Part shown: piece after piece, positions 42,956 through 51,442 of the stretch
How the letters are laid out: each line of letters begins with the position of its first letter
How positions within the stretch are numbered: position 1 is the stretch's first letter
Origin: Bradyrhizobium sp.
GTDB lineage: Bacteria > Pseudomonadota > Alphaproteobacteria > Rhizobiales > Xanthobacteraceae
Assembly (NCBI RefSeq): GCF_027451485.1
Contig: NZ_DAIDJE010000053.1
Coordinates: 1 to 52,135, forward strand
DNA length: 52,135 bases
Direction of reading: 5' to 3'
Program-made: the position numbers and the translations under genes
Notes under the pieces: generated by a model
The model's input: the letters and a program-made list of their open reading frames with translations, nothing else
What the model was told of the DNA's origin: nothing
Databases searched by the model: none

Positions 42956-44043
42956 ACGCTGAGACGCCGACACTCCTTTACATCGACGATGACAAGGCAC
43001 TCGCGCGCCTCGTCGACCGCGGCCTGACGCGGCTCGGGCTGAAGGTCGTCCATGCCGAAAACGGCGACGAGGGACTGAAACGCCTCGCGCAAGGCGGCAT
43101 CGACGTCGTTGCACTCGATCAATACATGCCGGGTCTCGACGGGCTGGAGACGCTGGAGCGGATTCTGGCCATTCCGAATGCGCCGCCGGTTGTATTTGTC
43201 ACAGCGGCCCAGGATTCCAAGATCGCGGTCACGGCGCTGAAGGCCGGCGCCGCCGACTACCTGGTCAAGGACGTGCAGGGCGACTTCATTCCCCTGCTTC
43301 ACGTCGCGGTGGAAGGCGCGTTCAGGCAGGCGCGACTGCAAAAGGCCCGCGACGAGGCCGAAGCCGAAGTGCATGCCGCCCGTGACCGTTTTGCTGCGCT
43401 CGCTGCCGAACGCGAAGTGCTGCTGCGCGAGGTCAATCACCGGGTTGGCAACAGCTTGCAGATCATCGCCTCGCTGCTCCACTTGCAGGCAAGCTCGGCC
43501 GTCGAAGATGACGTCAAGGCCGCGCTCACCAATGCCATGGGTCGTGTCGCCGCGGTAGCGCAGGTCCATCGCCGGCTTTACACATCGCATGACCTGAAAA
43601 GCGTGTTGCTCAATCAATATCTCGACGCCCTGCTCGAGGATCTCCGGCGGTCGGCCGAGGGCAACAAGATGTCGCGGCTGACACTGAAGGCGGCACCGAT
43701 CGAAATCGATCCCGACCGGGCTGTCGCGATCGGCATCATCGTCAACGAACTGGTGATGAATGCGGTGAAATACGCCTATCCCGACGGCGCCGGCCCGATC
43801 CACGTCGATCTGGTCGCGCACGACGACGAACTCGTGCTGTCGATTGCCGACAACGGGGTCGGCCTCAATGCCAGGACCGATCCCCGCTCGACCGGCATGG
43901 GACAACGGATCGTCGCTGCAATGGCTGCCAAGCTTGCTGCAACGGTCGAGCGCGACCCCGACCATAAGGGCACCCGGATCGTGCTGTGCTTTCCCCGCAC
44001 GGCCAAGAGCCCGGCGAAGCCGAGCCTCAAGGCCGCGAGCTAG
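42952..44043 (+). CDS. Hybrid protein: receiver domain plus HisKA_2 histidine kinase
   Basis: A 363-residue soluble protein. Residues 1-120 are a receiver (IDDDKALA; D56 in [12 protein letters not shown] in VKDVQGD); a coiled-coil linker leads to a HisKA_2 dimerisation domain with [21 protein letters not shown] (H163), then HATPase_c ([37 protein letters not shown]). HisKA_2 kinases are frequent in alphaproteobacterial general stress and light signalling. It may be both a target and a source of phosphate. The start overlaps the preceding stop by ATGA. Confidence 0.9.
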   Translation: MNAETPTLLYIDDDKALARLVDRGLTRLGLKVVHAENGDEGLKRLAQGGIDVVALDQYMPGLDGLETLERILAIPNAPPVVFVTAAQDSKIAVTALKAGAADYLVKDVQGDFIPLLHVAVEGAFRQARLQKARDEAEAEVHAARDRFAALAAEREVLLREVNHRVGNSLQIIASLLHLQASSAVEDDVKAALTNAMGRVAAVAQVHRRLYTSHDLKSVLLNQYLDALLEDLRRSAEGNKMSRLTLKAAPIEIDPDRAVAIGIIVNELVMNAVKYAYPDGAGPIHVDLVAHDDELVLSIADNGVGLNARTDPRSTGMGQRIVAAMAAKLAATVERDPDHKGTRIVLCFPRTAKSPAKPSLKAAS

Positions 44044-44102
44044 TATCTGTTTCACGGACATTGGCTTTGCGGGCCACTCGTCTCGCCTGCTATCGTCAGG
44101 CC

Positions 44103-44786
44103 ATGACCTCGCGCGACGCATCCGGTACGGGCTCCGAAATCACCCCCGAAGTGCTGCTGCGGGCCTATGCCTGCGGGATTTTCCCGATGGCCGAGAGCGC
44201 CGACGATCCAAGTCTTTTCTGGGTCGAGCCGGAAATGCGCGGCGTGATCCCGCTCGGCGGCTTTCGCATCGCTTCGCGCCTGGCGCGCACCGTCCGCTCG
44301 GACGCGTTCACGGTGACCGTGGACCGCGCCTTCAAGGCCGTGATCGCCGGCTGCGCCGCGCCGCAGCCGGGCCGCAACGACACCTGGATCAACCAGCGCA
44401 TCCGCGATCTCTATCTCGGGCTGCACGACCTGGGCCACGCCCACAGCGTCGAGGTATGGCAGGGTGACGATCTGGTCGGCGGCCTTTACGGCGTCAATCT
44501 CGGCCGCGCCTTCTTCGGCGAAAGCATGTTTCACCGCGCCCGCGACGCCTCGAAGGTGGCGCTCGTGCATCTGGTCGCCCGCCTCATTGCCGGCGGGTTC
44601 GAGCTGCTCGACACGCAGTATGTGACCGAACACCTGCGCCAGTTCGGTGCGATCGAAATCCCGCGCCGCCGCTACATCGCGCTACTCGAAAAGGCGCTCG
44701 AAGGAAATGCGGACTTCAACAGGCTGCCGGCCGATCCGCCGCTGAGCGGCGCGCGCGCGCTGGAAATCATCGCCGCGCGAAGCTAA
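44103..44786 (+). CDS. aat: Leucyl/phenylalanyl-tRNA--protein transferase
   Basis: A 227-residue aminoacyltransferase that adds Leu or Phe to N-terminal Arg/Lys of proteins for ClpS/ClpAP degradation (N-end rule). Signatures: [52 protein letters not shown] and [19 protein letters not shown] 44103 is the family start; the longer open frame to 43986 overlaps the kinase gene. It ends seven bases before the convergent DUF2155 gene. Confidence 0.96.
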   Translation: MTSRDASGTGSEITPEVLLRAYACGIFPMAESADDPSLFWVEPEMRGVIPLGGFRIASRLARTVRSDAFTVTVDRAFKAVIAGCAAPQPGRNDTWINQRIRDLYLGLHDLGHAHSVEVWQGDDLVGGLYGVNLGRAFFGESMFHRARDASKVALVHLVARLIAGGFELLDTQYVTEHLRQFGAIEIPRRRYIALLEKALEGNADFNRLPADPPLSGARALEIIAARS

Positions 44787-44792
44787 CGCCTT

Positions 44793-45755
44793 TTATTGCC
44801 GGAAAATACCGAACAGGCCGCCGGACTCCTGCCGCTGTGGCGGCGGAGGCGGCTCTTGCTGCTGCTGGTACTGCGGCGGCGCCGGCCGCGTCTGTTGCGC
44901 CTGTCGGGGCGCCGGCTTCCTCGGTGCGGGTGCGGGCGCCGGCTTGGCCGGCGGCGGCGCCGCATCGGTCTGCACGTTGGCGACGGTCGTGTCGGGCTCC
45001 TTGCAGTTGGTCAGCCAGACGTCGTAGATCGGATGCTCGACGCCATGCAGGCCGGGGCTTGCGGCAAACATCCATCCTGAAAAGATCCGCTTCACCTCGC
45101 CCTGCAGGGTAATCTCATCGACCTCGACAAAGGCATCGGTGTTGGCGGCCTCCGTCGCCGGGCGCGTGTAGCAGGCATCGGTCTTCACGCGTAGCGCACC
45201 GAACTGGACGGTCTCGCCGATATCTTCATCGAAATTGATGACGCGGCCGGTGATCTTGTCGAGGCCCGAAAAGCTCGCCTTCTTGTTGACGATCTTCTGC
45301 GCTGGCAACTCGGTCACCACTTCATCGCCGGGCTGGAGCGAGGCGGGAGCTGGCGGGGCGCCATTCTGCGGCGGATGCTGTCCCGGCGGAACGTTGGCGC
45401 CGGGCGGCGCGGTCGCAACGCCTTGACCGGGCGGTGGCGGAACGGTGCCGGGCCGCTGGTTTGGCGGCGCCATGGCCGTCCCCGGCGGAGGAGCCAATGG
45501 CTGCGACGTCACGGCTCCCGGCGGCGGCACGCCCTGTCCCGGCAGGGGCCGCGTCGGCAACAGACGGCCGCGCGGCAATTCCGGCACTTCCTCTTCGTCG
45601 TCGGGTACGGGCTGCTGCTGGCCACGGGGCACGCTGCCCGGCGGTCGCGGCTGATCGGAAAAGATATTCCCGATCTGCGCGTGCGCAGGCGCAAGCGAGA
45701 TGGTGGCGACGGCGACAATGGCCGCAAAACCGGTCAGCAGAAGAGTTCGGATCAT
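44793..45755 (-). CDS. DUF2155 domain exported protein, proline-rich
   Basis: A 320-residue protein with a signal peptide (LLLTGFAAIVAVATISLAPAHAQ). A long Pro/Gly/Gln-rich stretch (about 30-145) precedes the DUF2155 domain (about 155-250: ASFSGLDKITGRVINFDEDIGETVQFGALRV to FSGWMFAASPGLHGVEHPIYDVWLTNC), then a second proline-rich tail ending GGLFGIFRQ. Function is unknown; DUF2155 genes are commonly next to aat in Rhizobiales, as here. ATG 45755 is chosen to expose the signal peptide; the frame runs upstream to 45830. Confidence 0.88.
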   Translation of the reverse strand: MIRTLLLTGFAAIVAVATISLAPAHAQIGNIFSDQPRPPGSVPRGQQQPVPDDEEEVPELPRGRLLPTRPLPGQGVPPPGAVTSQPLAPPPGTAMAPPNQRPGTVPPPPGQGVATAPPGANVPPGQHPPQNGAPPAPASLQPGDEVVTELPAQKIVNKKASFSGLDKITGRVINFDEDIGETVQFGALRVKTDACYTRPATEAANTDAFVEVDEITLQGEVKRIFSGWMFAASPGLHGVEHPIYDVWLTNCKEPDTTVANVQTDAAPPPAKPAPAPAPRKPAPRQAQQTRPAPPQYQQQQEPPPPPQRQESGGLFGIFRQ

Positions 45756-45951
45756 CTCGCAGATTTTACAAGCGAATCGGGCGGGTCGCACGAAAAAGCG
45801 ACCGCCGCACGTAACGGGTTCGGTTAACACGTCGAATAAGGCGGGGAAAGGGCGGCTTTCAGCCGCGTCCGGCCTGGCGCGGGACTGGCCAGGTCGAGCC
45901 GCGAATGGAATAGTTCACGTTATAAGGTCGCTTTCCAGAGGTTCCCGCATC

Positions 45952-46899
45952 ATGCCTGTCACCCTCGATCCCGACGCGGCCCTGGTGTTCAAGGCCTTCC
46001 AGGAGGCAGGCAGGCCGGCCTACGAGACGCTGACGCCGGCAGAAGCGCGCGAATACTACCGGCAGGCCCGCTTCGTCACCAATCCGGAGCCGCCTCTCCT
46101 GAAATCGGTCGCACCGCTGGCGATCCACGCTGCCAAAGGCATCATCCCGGCGCGAATCTACACGCCGATGACACTGCGGCAATCAAACGGCCTCGCGCCG
46201 AGCCTGGTCTTCTTTCATGGCGGCGGCTGGGTGATTGGCGATCTCGACACGCATGATGTGGTGTGCCGGAAACTCGCCGACGAGGGCCAGCTCATCGTCA
46301 TATCCGTCGATTACCGACGCGCCCCCGAGTACAAATTCCCCGCCGCCGTCGACGACGCGATCGCTGCGACGGCGTGGATCGCCGATCACGCGCCAGAGCT
46401 TGGCATCGATGCTGGGCGGCTCTGCGTCGGCGGCGACAGCGCCGGCGGCAACCTGGCAGCGGTGGTCGCGATCGCCGCACGCGAGAGCAAGAGCCCCTCG
46501 ATTGCGGGACAGGTGCTGGTCTATCCAGCCACCGATTTTGCGATGACGCATCCGTCGCACCGCGAGCCGGAAACCAGCATCCTGCTCACCCATACCGTGA
46601 TCCGCTGGTTTCGCGATCATTATCTGAACGTTGCGGCCGATGCCGACGACTGGCGCGCTTCGCCCGCCCGGCTCGAAACGCTGGCGGGCCTGCCGCCCGC
46701 TTACGTGCTCACCGCCGGCGCCGATCCCTTGCGCGATGAAGGGGAGGAATATGCCAGGCGGCTCGACCAGGCTGGCGTCGCGGTGACCTACCGCACTTTC
46801 CCGGGCCAGTTCCACGGCTTCTTCACCATGGGCAAGCTGCTCGATCAGGCCAACGTCGCGGCACGCGACATGGGTGCCTGGCTGCAGGCGTTGAAATAA
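45952..46899 (+). CDS. Alpha/beta hydrolase, hormone-sensitive-lipase type
   Basis: A 315-residue esterase/lipase of the HSL (bacterial family IV) group: oxyanion-hole motif FFHGGGWVIGD, nucleophile elbow GGDSAGGN with S163, acid in TAGADPLRDEGE and histidine in FPGQFHGFF. An N-terminal cap of ~75 residues is typical. Likely a short-acyl carboxylesterase; the substrate is unknown. The frame is open far upstream (to 45700), but only from 45952 does it show family similarity. Confidence 0.9.
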   Translation: MPVTLDPDAALVFKAFQEAGRPAYETLTPAEAREYYRQARFVTNPEPPLLKSVAPLAIHAAKGIIPARIYTPMTLRQSNGLAPSLVFFHGGGWVIGDLDTHDVVCRKLADEGQLIVISVDYRRAPEYKFPAAVDDAIAATAWIADHAPELGIDAGRLCVGGDSAGGNLAAVVAIAARESKSPSIAGQVLVYPATDFAMTHPSHREPETSILLTHTVIRWFRDHYLNVAADADDWRASPARLETLAGLPPAYVLTAGADPLRDEGEEYARRLDQAGVAVTYRTFPGQFHGFFTMGKLLDQANVAARDMGAWLQALK

Positions 46900-46965
46900 T
46901 GCAGCGTCAATCGACCGGACGAATCATCTAGAGGTTAAGGCACCGTCCACCCGGAACATGTGCCG

Positions 46966-48780
46966 ATGAACCGCAGAGAACGCCGGGCCCAGAAATCGAA
47001 AACCGATGCGCTCGACGCCGCCGCACAATGCGAGGCCGGTCATCGCGCCTTGCAGGCGGGGCACACGCTGGAGGCTCAGCTCTGTTGCCAGAGCTTGCTG
47101 GCGGAAAATCCCAACCACGCGCCCGCCCTGCACCTGATGGGCCTGATCGCGTTTACAGCCGGGCAATATGATCACGCGCTGGAGTGGATCGCGCGCGCCA
47201 TCGCCCAAGCGCCAAGGGCCGACTATCTTGCAAGCCTCGGGGCGACGCTGTCGCGGCAAGGCCGGCCCGACGAAGCGCTGAAGGCCTTCGACAAGGCCGT
47301 GCAGCTCAAGCCGGATGATGCGGCCTTATGGAAAGCGATGGGCGATGCACTGCTGGAACTGCGGCGCTACGACCACGCGCTCTTGAGTTTCCAGCATGTG
47401 CTGAAGCTCGATGCCAGCAACCAGGATGCGGCCTACAAAAGCGGCGTCCTGCTTCATGACGCCGCGCGGCACGAAGAGGCGCTCACTTGCCTCAATATCT
47501 GCGATGAACTGCTACCGAACCATGCCCCGACCTTGCAGGCGCGCGCCCGCGCGCTGCTTGCTTTGCGGAAATTCGATGCCGCGCTTTCGGACAATCTGCG
47601 CGCCAACACGCTTGCGCCAAATAATCCCGACACCCACAACAATATCGGCGCCTGCCTGCAATCGCTCGGCAAGGAGGAAGACGCGCTCGCCTGGTTCGAT
47701 CGCGCCCTGCAGCGGTTGCCGGACTCGATCGAAATCCTCAACAACAAGGCCAACATCCTGCAGCAGTTGCAGCGCTTCGACGAGGCGTTCGCGCTCTATG
47801 ACGAGATCCGCGCCCGGCGTCTGAACAACGCCACCACAGACTGGAATCTGTCGCTCCTGCAGATGCTGCTCGGCGATCTCGAGGCCGGCTGGTCCGGGCG
47901 CGAAGCGCGCTGGAGGATTCCCGATGCCGCGCCCTACCCGCAATTCAGCCAGCCGATGTGGCTTGGCCAGCAATCCGTTGCGGGCAAGACCCTGCTCGTC
48001 CATGTCGATGAAGGACTGGGCGACACCATCCAATTCGTGCGCTATGTGCCGATGCTGGCAGCACGCGGCGCGCGGGTCATCCTTGCCATAGAGCGTCCGC
48101 TGGTCGCGCTGCTGGCCGGGTTTCCGGGCGTCTCGCAGTGTGTCGCCTTCTCCGACCCCCTGCCCGCCTTCGACATGCACTGCCCGATCGGCAGCTTGCC
48201 GCTCGCCTTCAATACGCGCCTCGATAACATTCCAGCCGAGATCTCTTACCTGCCGCCGCCGCACCCAAAACGCGTTCAGGCCTGGAACGCGCGCCTTGCA
48301 AGCGTTCCTGGCCCGGACGACCGAGTTAGGGTCGGCCTCGTCTGGTCGGGCAGCCGAACCCACCGCAACGATCACAACCGGTCGATGTCACTGCGGATGC
48401 TCTCGCGCATTCTCGAAACTGACGCGGTCTTCGTCAGCCTTCAGAAAGATGTTCGGGAAAACGACAGGGCCGACCTCGCAAGCAGCAAGGTCATCGACTG
48501 GACCAGAGAACTCACCGATTTCGCGGACACGGCTGCCTTGGTGAAGTGCCTCGATCTCGTCATCACCGTCGACACCAGCGTCGCCCATCTCGCCGGCGCG
48601 CTCGGATGTCCGACCTGGATCCTGTTGCCCTGGACGCCGGACTATCGCTGGCTGCTTCATCGCGACGACAGCCCCTGGTATCCGACCGCTCGCCTGTTCC
48701 GCCAGGACGAAACCCGCGACTACGCCCCGGTGCTCGACCAGGTCCGGATAGAGTTGCTCAGGTTCGCAGCCGCCAGATAG
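46966..48780 (+). CDS. TPR protein with glycosyltransferase-9-like C-terminal domain
   Basis: A 604-residue protein. Residues ~25-320 are consecutive tetratricopeptide repeats (for example NNPDTHNNIGACLQSLGKEE and LPDSIEILNNKANILQQLQR). The C-terminal ~250 residues resemble GT9/GT41-like folds: VHVDEGLGDTIQFVRYVPML, VGLVWSGSRTHRNDHNRSM and ITVDTSVAHLAGALGCPTWILLPW. Such TPR-GT proteins are often seen with flagellin or surface-polysaccharide genes, but none is adjacent here. Acceptor and sugar are unknown. GTG 46960 is an alternative start. Confidence 0.88.
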   Translation: MNRRERRAQKSKTDALDAAAQCEAGHRALQAGHTLEAQLCCQSLLAENPNHAPALHLMGLIAFTAGQYDHALEWIARAIAQAPRADYLASLGATLSRQGRPDEALKAFDKAVQLKPDDAALWKAMGDALLELRRYDHALLSFQHVLKLDASNQDAAYKSGVLLHDAARHEEALTCLNICDELLPNHAPTLQARARALLALRKFDAALSDNLRANTLAPNNPDTHNNIGACLQSLGKEEDALAWFDRALQRLPDSIEILNNKANILQQLQRFDEAFALYDEIRARRLNNATTDWNLSLLQMLLGDLEAGWSGREARWRIPDAAPYPQFSQPMWLGQQSVAGKTLLVHVDEGLGDTIQFVRYVPMLAARGARVILAIERPLVALLAGFPGVSQCVAFSDPLPAFDMHCPIGSLPLAFNTRLDNIPAEISYLPPPHPKRVQAWNARLASVPGPDDRVRVGLVWSGSRTHRNDHNRSMSLRMLSRILETDAVFVSLQKDVRENDRADLASSKVIDWTRELTDFADTAALVKCLDLVITVDTSVAHLAGALGCPTWILLPWTPDYRWLLHRDDSPWYPTARLFRQDETRDYAPVLDQVRIELLRFAAAR

Positions 48781-48870
48781 CCGGGCGCCCCCGGGAGGGG
48801 TGGCATTTCCGCAATCCGACCAGTAAATTGTGCGGAGAGATTGGGCAGCCAACAAAGGCATCCGCGTCGC

Positions 48871-49536
48871 ATGATTGAACTGAACGAACGCCAAAAGCTC
48901 GTGCCGCCCGGCGGACACAAACGGGTGCTGCTGCACTCCTGCTGCGCGCCCTGTTCGGGAGAGGTCATGGAGGCAATGCTCGCTTCCGGGATCGACTACA
49001 CGATCTTCTTCTACAACCCGAACATTCATCCCGAGCGCGAATACTTGTTGCGCAAGGATGAAAATATCCGCTTCGCCGAAAAGCACGGCGTGCCGTTCGT
49101 CGATGCCGATTACGACACCGAAAACTGGTTTGCGCGCGCCAAGGGCATGGAATGGGAGCCCGAGCGCGGAGCACGCTGCACGATGTGCTTCGACATGCGT
49201 TTCGAACGCACGGCGCTTTACGCCCATGAGAACGATTTTCCGGTCATGACCTCATCGCTCGGCATCTCGCGCTGGAAGAACATGGCGCAGATCAACGATT
49301 GCGGACATCGCGCAGCCGGCCGTTACGAAGGACTGAACTACTGGGATTTCAACTGGCGCAAGGGCGGCGGCTCCCAGCGCATGATCGAGATCAGCAAGCG
49401 CGAACAATTCTATCAGCAGGAATATTGCGGCTGCGTCTATTCGCTGCGCGACACCAACCAGCATCGCCGGAACCAGGGCCGACCGCCAATTGCCCTTGGG
49501 ACCCAATTTTATCGCCACGGCGGCGGCGACAACTGA
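48871..49536 (+). CDS. queH: Epoxyqueuosine reductase QueH
   Basis: A 221-residue QueH (DUF208) enzyme, the alternative to QueG for the last step of queuosine tRNA modification. The cysteine motifs are [10 protein letters not shown] at the N-terminus, ARCTMCFDM in the middle and [11 protein letters not shown] near the end; these bind an Fe-S cluster and carry the redox-active thiols. ATG 48871 is preferred; the frame runs to 48841 with weak start signals. It is followed after 12 bases by a Ni/Co transporter gene and lies 90 bases after the TPR gene. Confidence 0.92.
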   Translation: MIELNERQKLVPPGGHKRVLLHSCCAPCSGEVMEAMLASGIDYTIFFYNPNIHPEREYLLRKDENIRFAEKHGVPFVDADYDTENWFARAKGMEWEPERGARCTMCFDMRFERTALYAHENDFPVMTSSLGISRWKNMAQINDCGHRAAGRYEGLNYWDFNWRKGGGSQRMIEISKREQFYQQEYCGCVYSLRDTNQHRRNQGRPPIALGTQFYRHGGGDN

Positions 49537-49548
49537 CGCTTTATTGTT

Positions 49549-50619
49549 TTGCGCATCTCCCTTGCAGAACTGTTTGACGACCGGCCCGCCGCGCTGAACG
49601 TCAAGACCGCTGTGCTCTACGTCGTTCTGGTGGCGGCCAACGTGCTGGCGTGGCTCTGGGCATTCCTGCAGTTCCGCGATCAGCCGATTTTGCTCGGCAC
49701 GGCGTCACTCGCTTACGCCTTCGGGCTTCGTCACGCGGTGGATCCCGACCATATCGCGGCGATCGATAATGTGACGCGCAAGCTGATGCAGGAGGGCAGA
49801 CGGCCGATCTCCGCAGGCTTCTTCTTCGCGCTCGGCCATTCGACCATCGTCATCATCGCGTCGCTGCTGGTGGCGCTGTCGGTCGGCGCTCTGCAAGCCA
49901 ACTTCGCCTGGTTCAAGTCGATCGGCGGCGCGATCGGAACCGGCGTTTCCGCAGGCTTCCTCCTCGTCATCGCCCTGATCAACGCGCTGATCCTGGTCTC
50001 GGTTTACCGTGCTTTCACGGCGCTTCGGCGCGGCGAGCAGGTCACCGAGGAAGCGCTGCACAATTTGCTCGCGCGGCGGGGATTGTTGTCGCGCCTGCTG
50101 CGCACCGTCTTCGATCTCATGACCCGAAGCTGGCACATGTATCCCCTCGGCTTCCTGTTCGGCCTCGGTTTCGATACGGCAAGCGAGGTGGGGTTGCTCG
50201 GAATTTCGGCCGCGCATGGCTCGGCAGGGCTCCCGATCTGGTCGTTACTGATCTTTCCGGCGCTGTTCACGGCCGGTATGTCGCTGATCGACACCACCGA
50301 TGGAGTGCTAATGGTGCAGACCTATGGCTGGGCCTTCGTCAACCCGGTCAGAAAGCTCTACTACAACCTCACCATGACGCTGATGTCGATTGTCGTGGCG
50401 CTCTTGATCGGCGGACTGGAAGTGCTCGGGCTTCTCGCCGACAAGCTGGAACTGGAGGGGCGCTTCTGGAGCCTGATCGATCAACTCAACCGAAGCTTTG
50501 GCCTGCTCGGATATCTTATCATTGCGATCTTCGCAGCCGGCTGGTTGATCTCGGTGCTGGTGTACAAGATCCAGGACCTCGACCGAGTCAGGGAGACCCT
50601 GTCGCCCGGCGGCGATTGA
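49549..50619 (+). CDS. NiCoT-family nickel/cobalt transporter
   Basis: A 356-residue integral membrane protein with about eight hydrophobic segments. The metal-selecting motif in helix II is RHAVDPDHIAAIDN (NiCoT signature HxxxDH, with Pro where Ala is usual), followed by FFALGHSTIV and GLGFDTASEVGLL. These permeases import Ni(II) and/or Co(II); which metal cannot be predicted. The start appears to be TTG at 49549, 12 bases after queH, suggesting co-transcription. No nickel enzyme or B12 gene is in the window. Confidence 0.9.
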   Translation: MRISLAELFDDRPAALNVKTAVLYVVLVAANVLAWLWAFLQFRDQPILLGTASLAYAFGLRHAVDPDHIAAIDNVTRKLMQEGRRPISAGFFFALGHSTIVIIASLLVALSVGALQANFAWFKSIGGAIGTGVSAGFLLVIALINALILVSVYRAFTALRRGEQVTEEALHNLLARRGLLSRLLRTVFDLMTRSWHMYPLGFLFGLGFDTASEVGLLGISAAHGSAGLPIWSLLIFPALFTAGMSLIDTTDGVLMVQTYGWAFVNPVRKLYYNLTMTLMSIVVALLIGGLEVLGLLADKLELEGRFWSLIDQLNRSFGLLGYLIIAIFAAGWLISVLVYKIQDLDRVRETLSPGGD

Positions 50620-50653
50620 CAGAAGAATACGTTCCCATGCGGCCATCGCAGTT

Positions 50654-50788
50654 CTAGGGAACTTCCTTGATCAGCGCTGCCGTGTGAATCGACGGGACTC
50701 CGAAGTGTCGCCGCACCGTGACGGTAATGGACGCGACCCCGTAGACAAACGACAGCCCCAACAGCGTAAACAGCAGGAACTGTTTCAT
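50654..50788 (-). CDS. Small single-pass membrane protein, 44 residues
   Basis: An open frame of 44 codons: MKQFLLFTLLGLSFVYG at the N-terminus forms a membrane helix or uncleaved signal, then a short polar tail (VTVRRHFGVPSIHT, ending IKEVP). GGAG lies seven bases before the ATG. I do not recognise the family. It is too short for common gene-calling cut-offs. It lies downstream of the methyltransferase-like gene on the same strand, after a 180-base gap. Confidence 0.55.
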   Translation of the reverse strand: MKQFLLFTLLGLSFVYGVASITVTVRRHFGVPSIHTAALIKEVP

Positions 50789-50872
50789 GACGCCACTCCA
50801 GGCGGTCATGTCCTGTCAATGCAGATGCTGAACAGTTGTTTCGCCGGCCGCACCGAGAATGATCGCGGCAGC

Positions 50873-50917
50873 GCAGCATGCCACGGGCGTCTGCGCTGCC
50901 TGCAGCATGCTACGGGC
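50873..50917. repeat. 16-bp tandem-spaced direct repeat
   Basis: gcagcatgccacgggc (50873-50888) recurs as gcagcatgctacgggc (50902-50917), one mismatch, 29 bases apart centre to centre. An inverted repeat (ggcagcgca / tgcgctgcc) overlaps the first copy. The region lies between two minus-strand genes and could be an operator pair. Confidence 0.5.
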
Positions 50918-50968
50918 CAAGTGCGCCGGATGCGCAGCCGCGCGGCGCATCCCGACGCGACGCATAAA

Positions 50969-51415
50969 TCAAACCCATCGCCGGACCCGCGCCAGATACT
51001 GATCGAAGGTCGCACCGAACTGACGGCGCATCTTGGCCTCCTCGAAAGGGATGTGCACCCAGTTTACGGTCGCAAAAAGCGCAAGCGGCGCGAGAAACAT
51101 CGGCCATGCACCGACCCAGATTGCGACGCCAAACGTCGCCAGCACCAATCCCAGGTACATGGGATTGCGCGTGTATCGATACGGCCCGTCAACGACGAGC
51201 GCGCGGTTGGTCGGCGAGACCGGATTGATCTCCGTGCCTGCACGATGAAACATGACGGCCGCCCAGACAGGCAGCGCCCACGGAATGAACGCGAGTGCGA
51301 TGCCGAGCCCTGGCAGCGGCAACCCCGGCAGTTCCGGCCAGCCGAGTTGCCGACTGATTGCGAGCGTGAGGAGAACATAAATCAACGCCCAGACGGGTGG
51401 CGGCAGCTTGAGCAT
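50969..51415 (-). CDS. Isoprenylcysteine carboxyl methyltransferase-like membrane protein
   Basis: A 148-residue protein with about four membrane segments. The motif VDGPYRYTRNPMYLGLVL and the C-terminal HIPFEEAKMRRQFG with its paired glutamates match the ICMT/phospholipid methyltransferase (PEMT-like) superfamily that uses S-adenosylmethionine. The bacterial substrate is unknown; it may be a lipid or small molecule. GGAGG is seven bases before the ATG at 51415; an in-frame start at 51442 is one base from the upstream regulator's stop. The two genes are probably co-transcribed. Confidence 0.88.
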   Translation of the reverse strand: MLKLPPPVWALIYVLLTLAISRQLGWPELPGLPLPGLGIALAFIPWALPVWAAVMFHRAGTEINPVSPTNRALVVDGPYRYTRNPMYLGLVLATFGVAIWVGAWPMFLAPLALFATVNWVHIPFEEAKMRRQFGATFDQYLARVRRWV

Positions 51416-51442
51416 GACGATGCCTCCCTGGAGCGCCCACAA

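Noticed and set aside
42931..44121. 396-codon minus-strand frame opposite the hybrid kinase
   Set aside because: Covered entirely by a certain plus-strand gene with REC, HisKA_2 and HATPase motifs.
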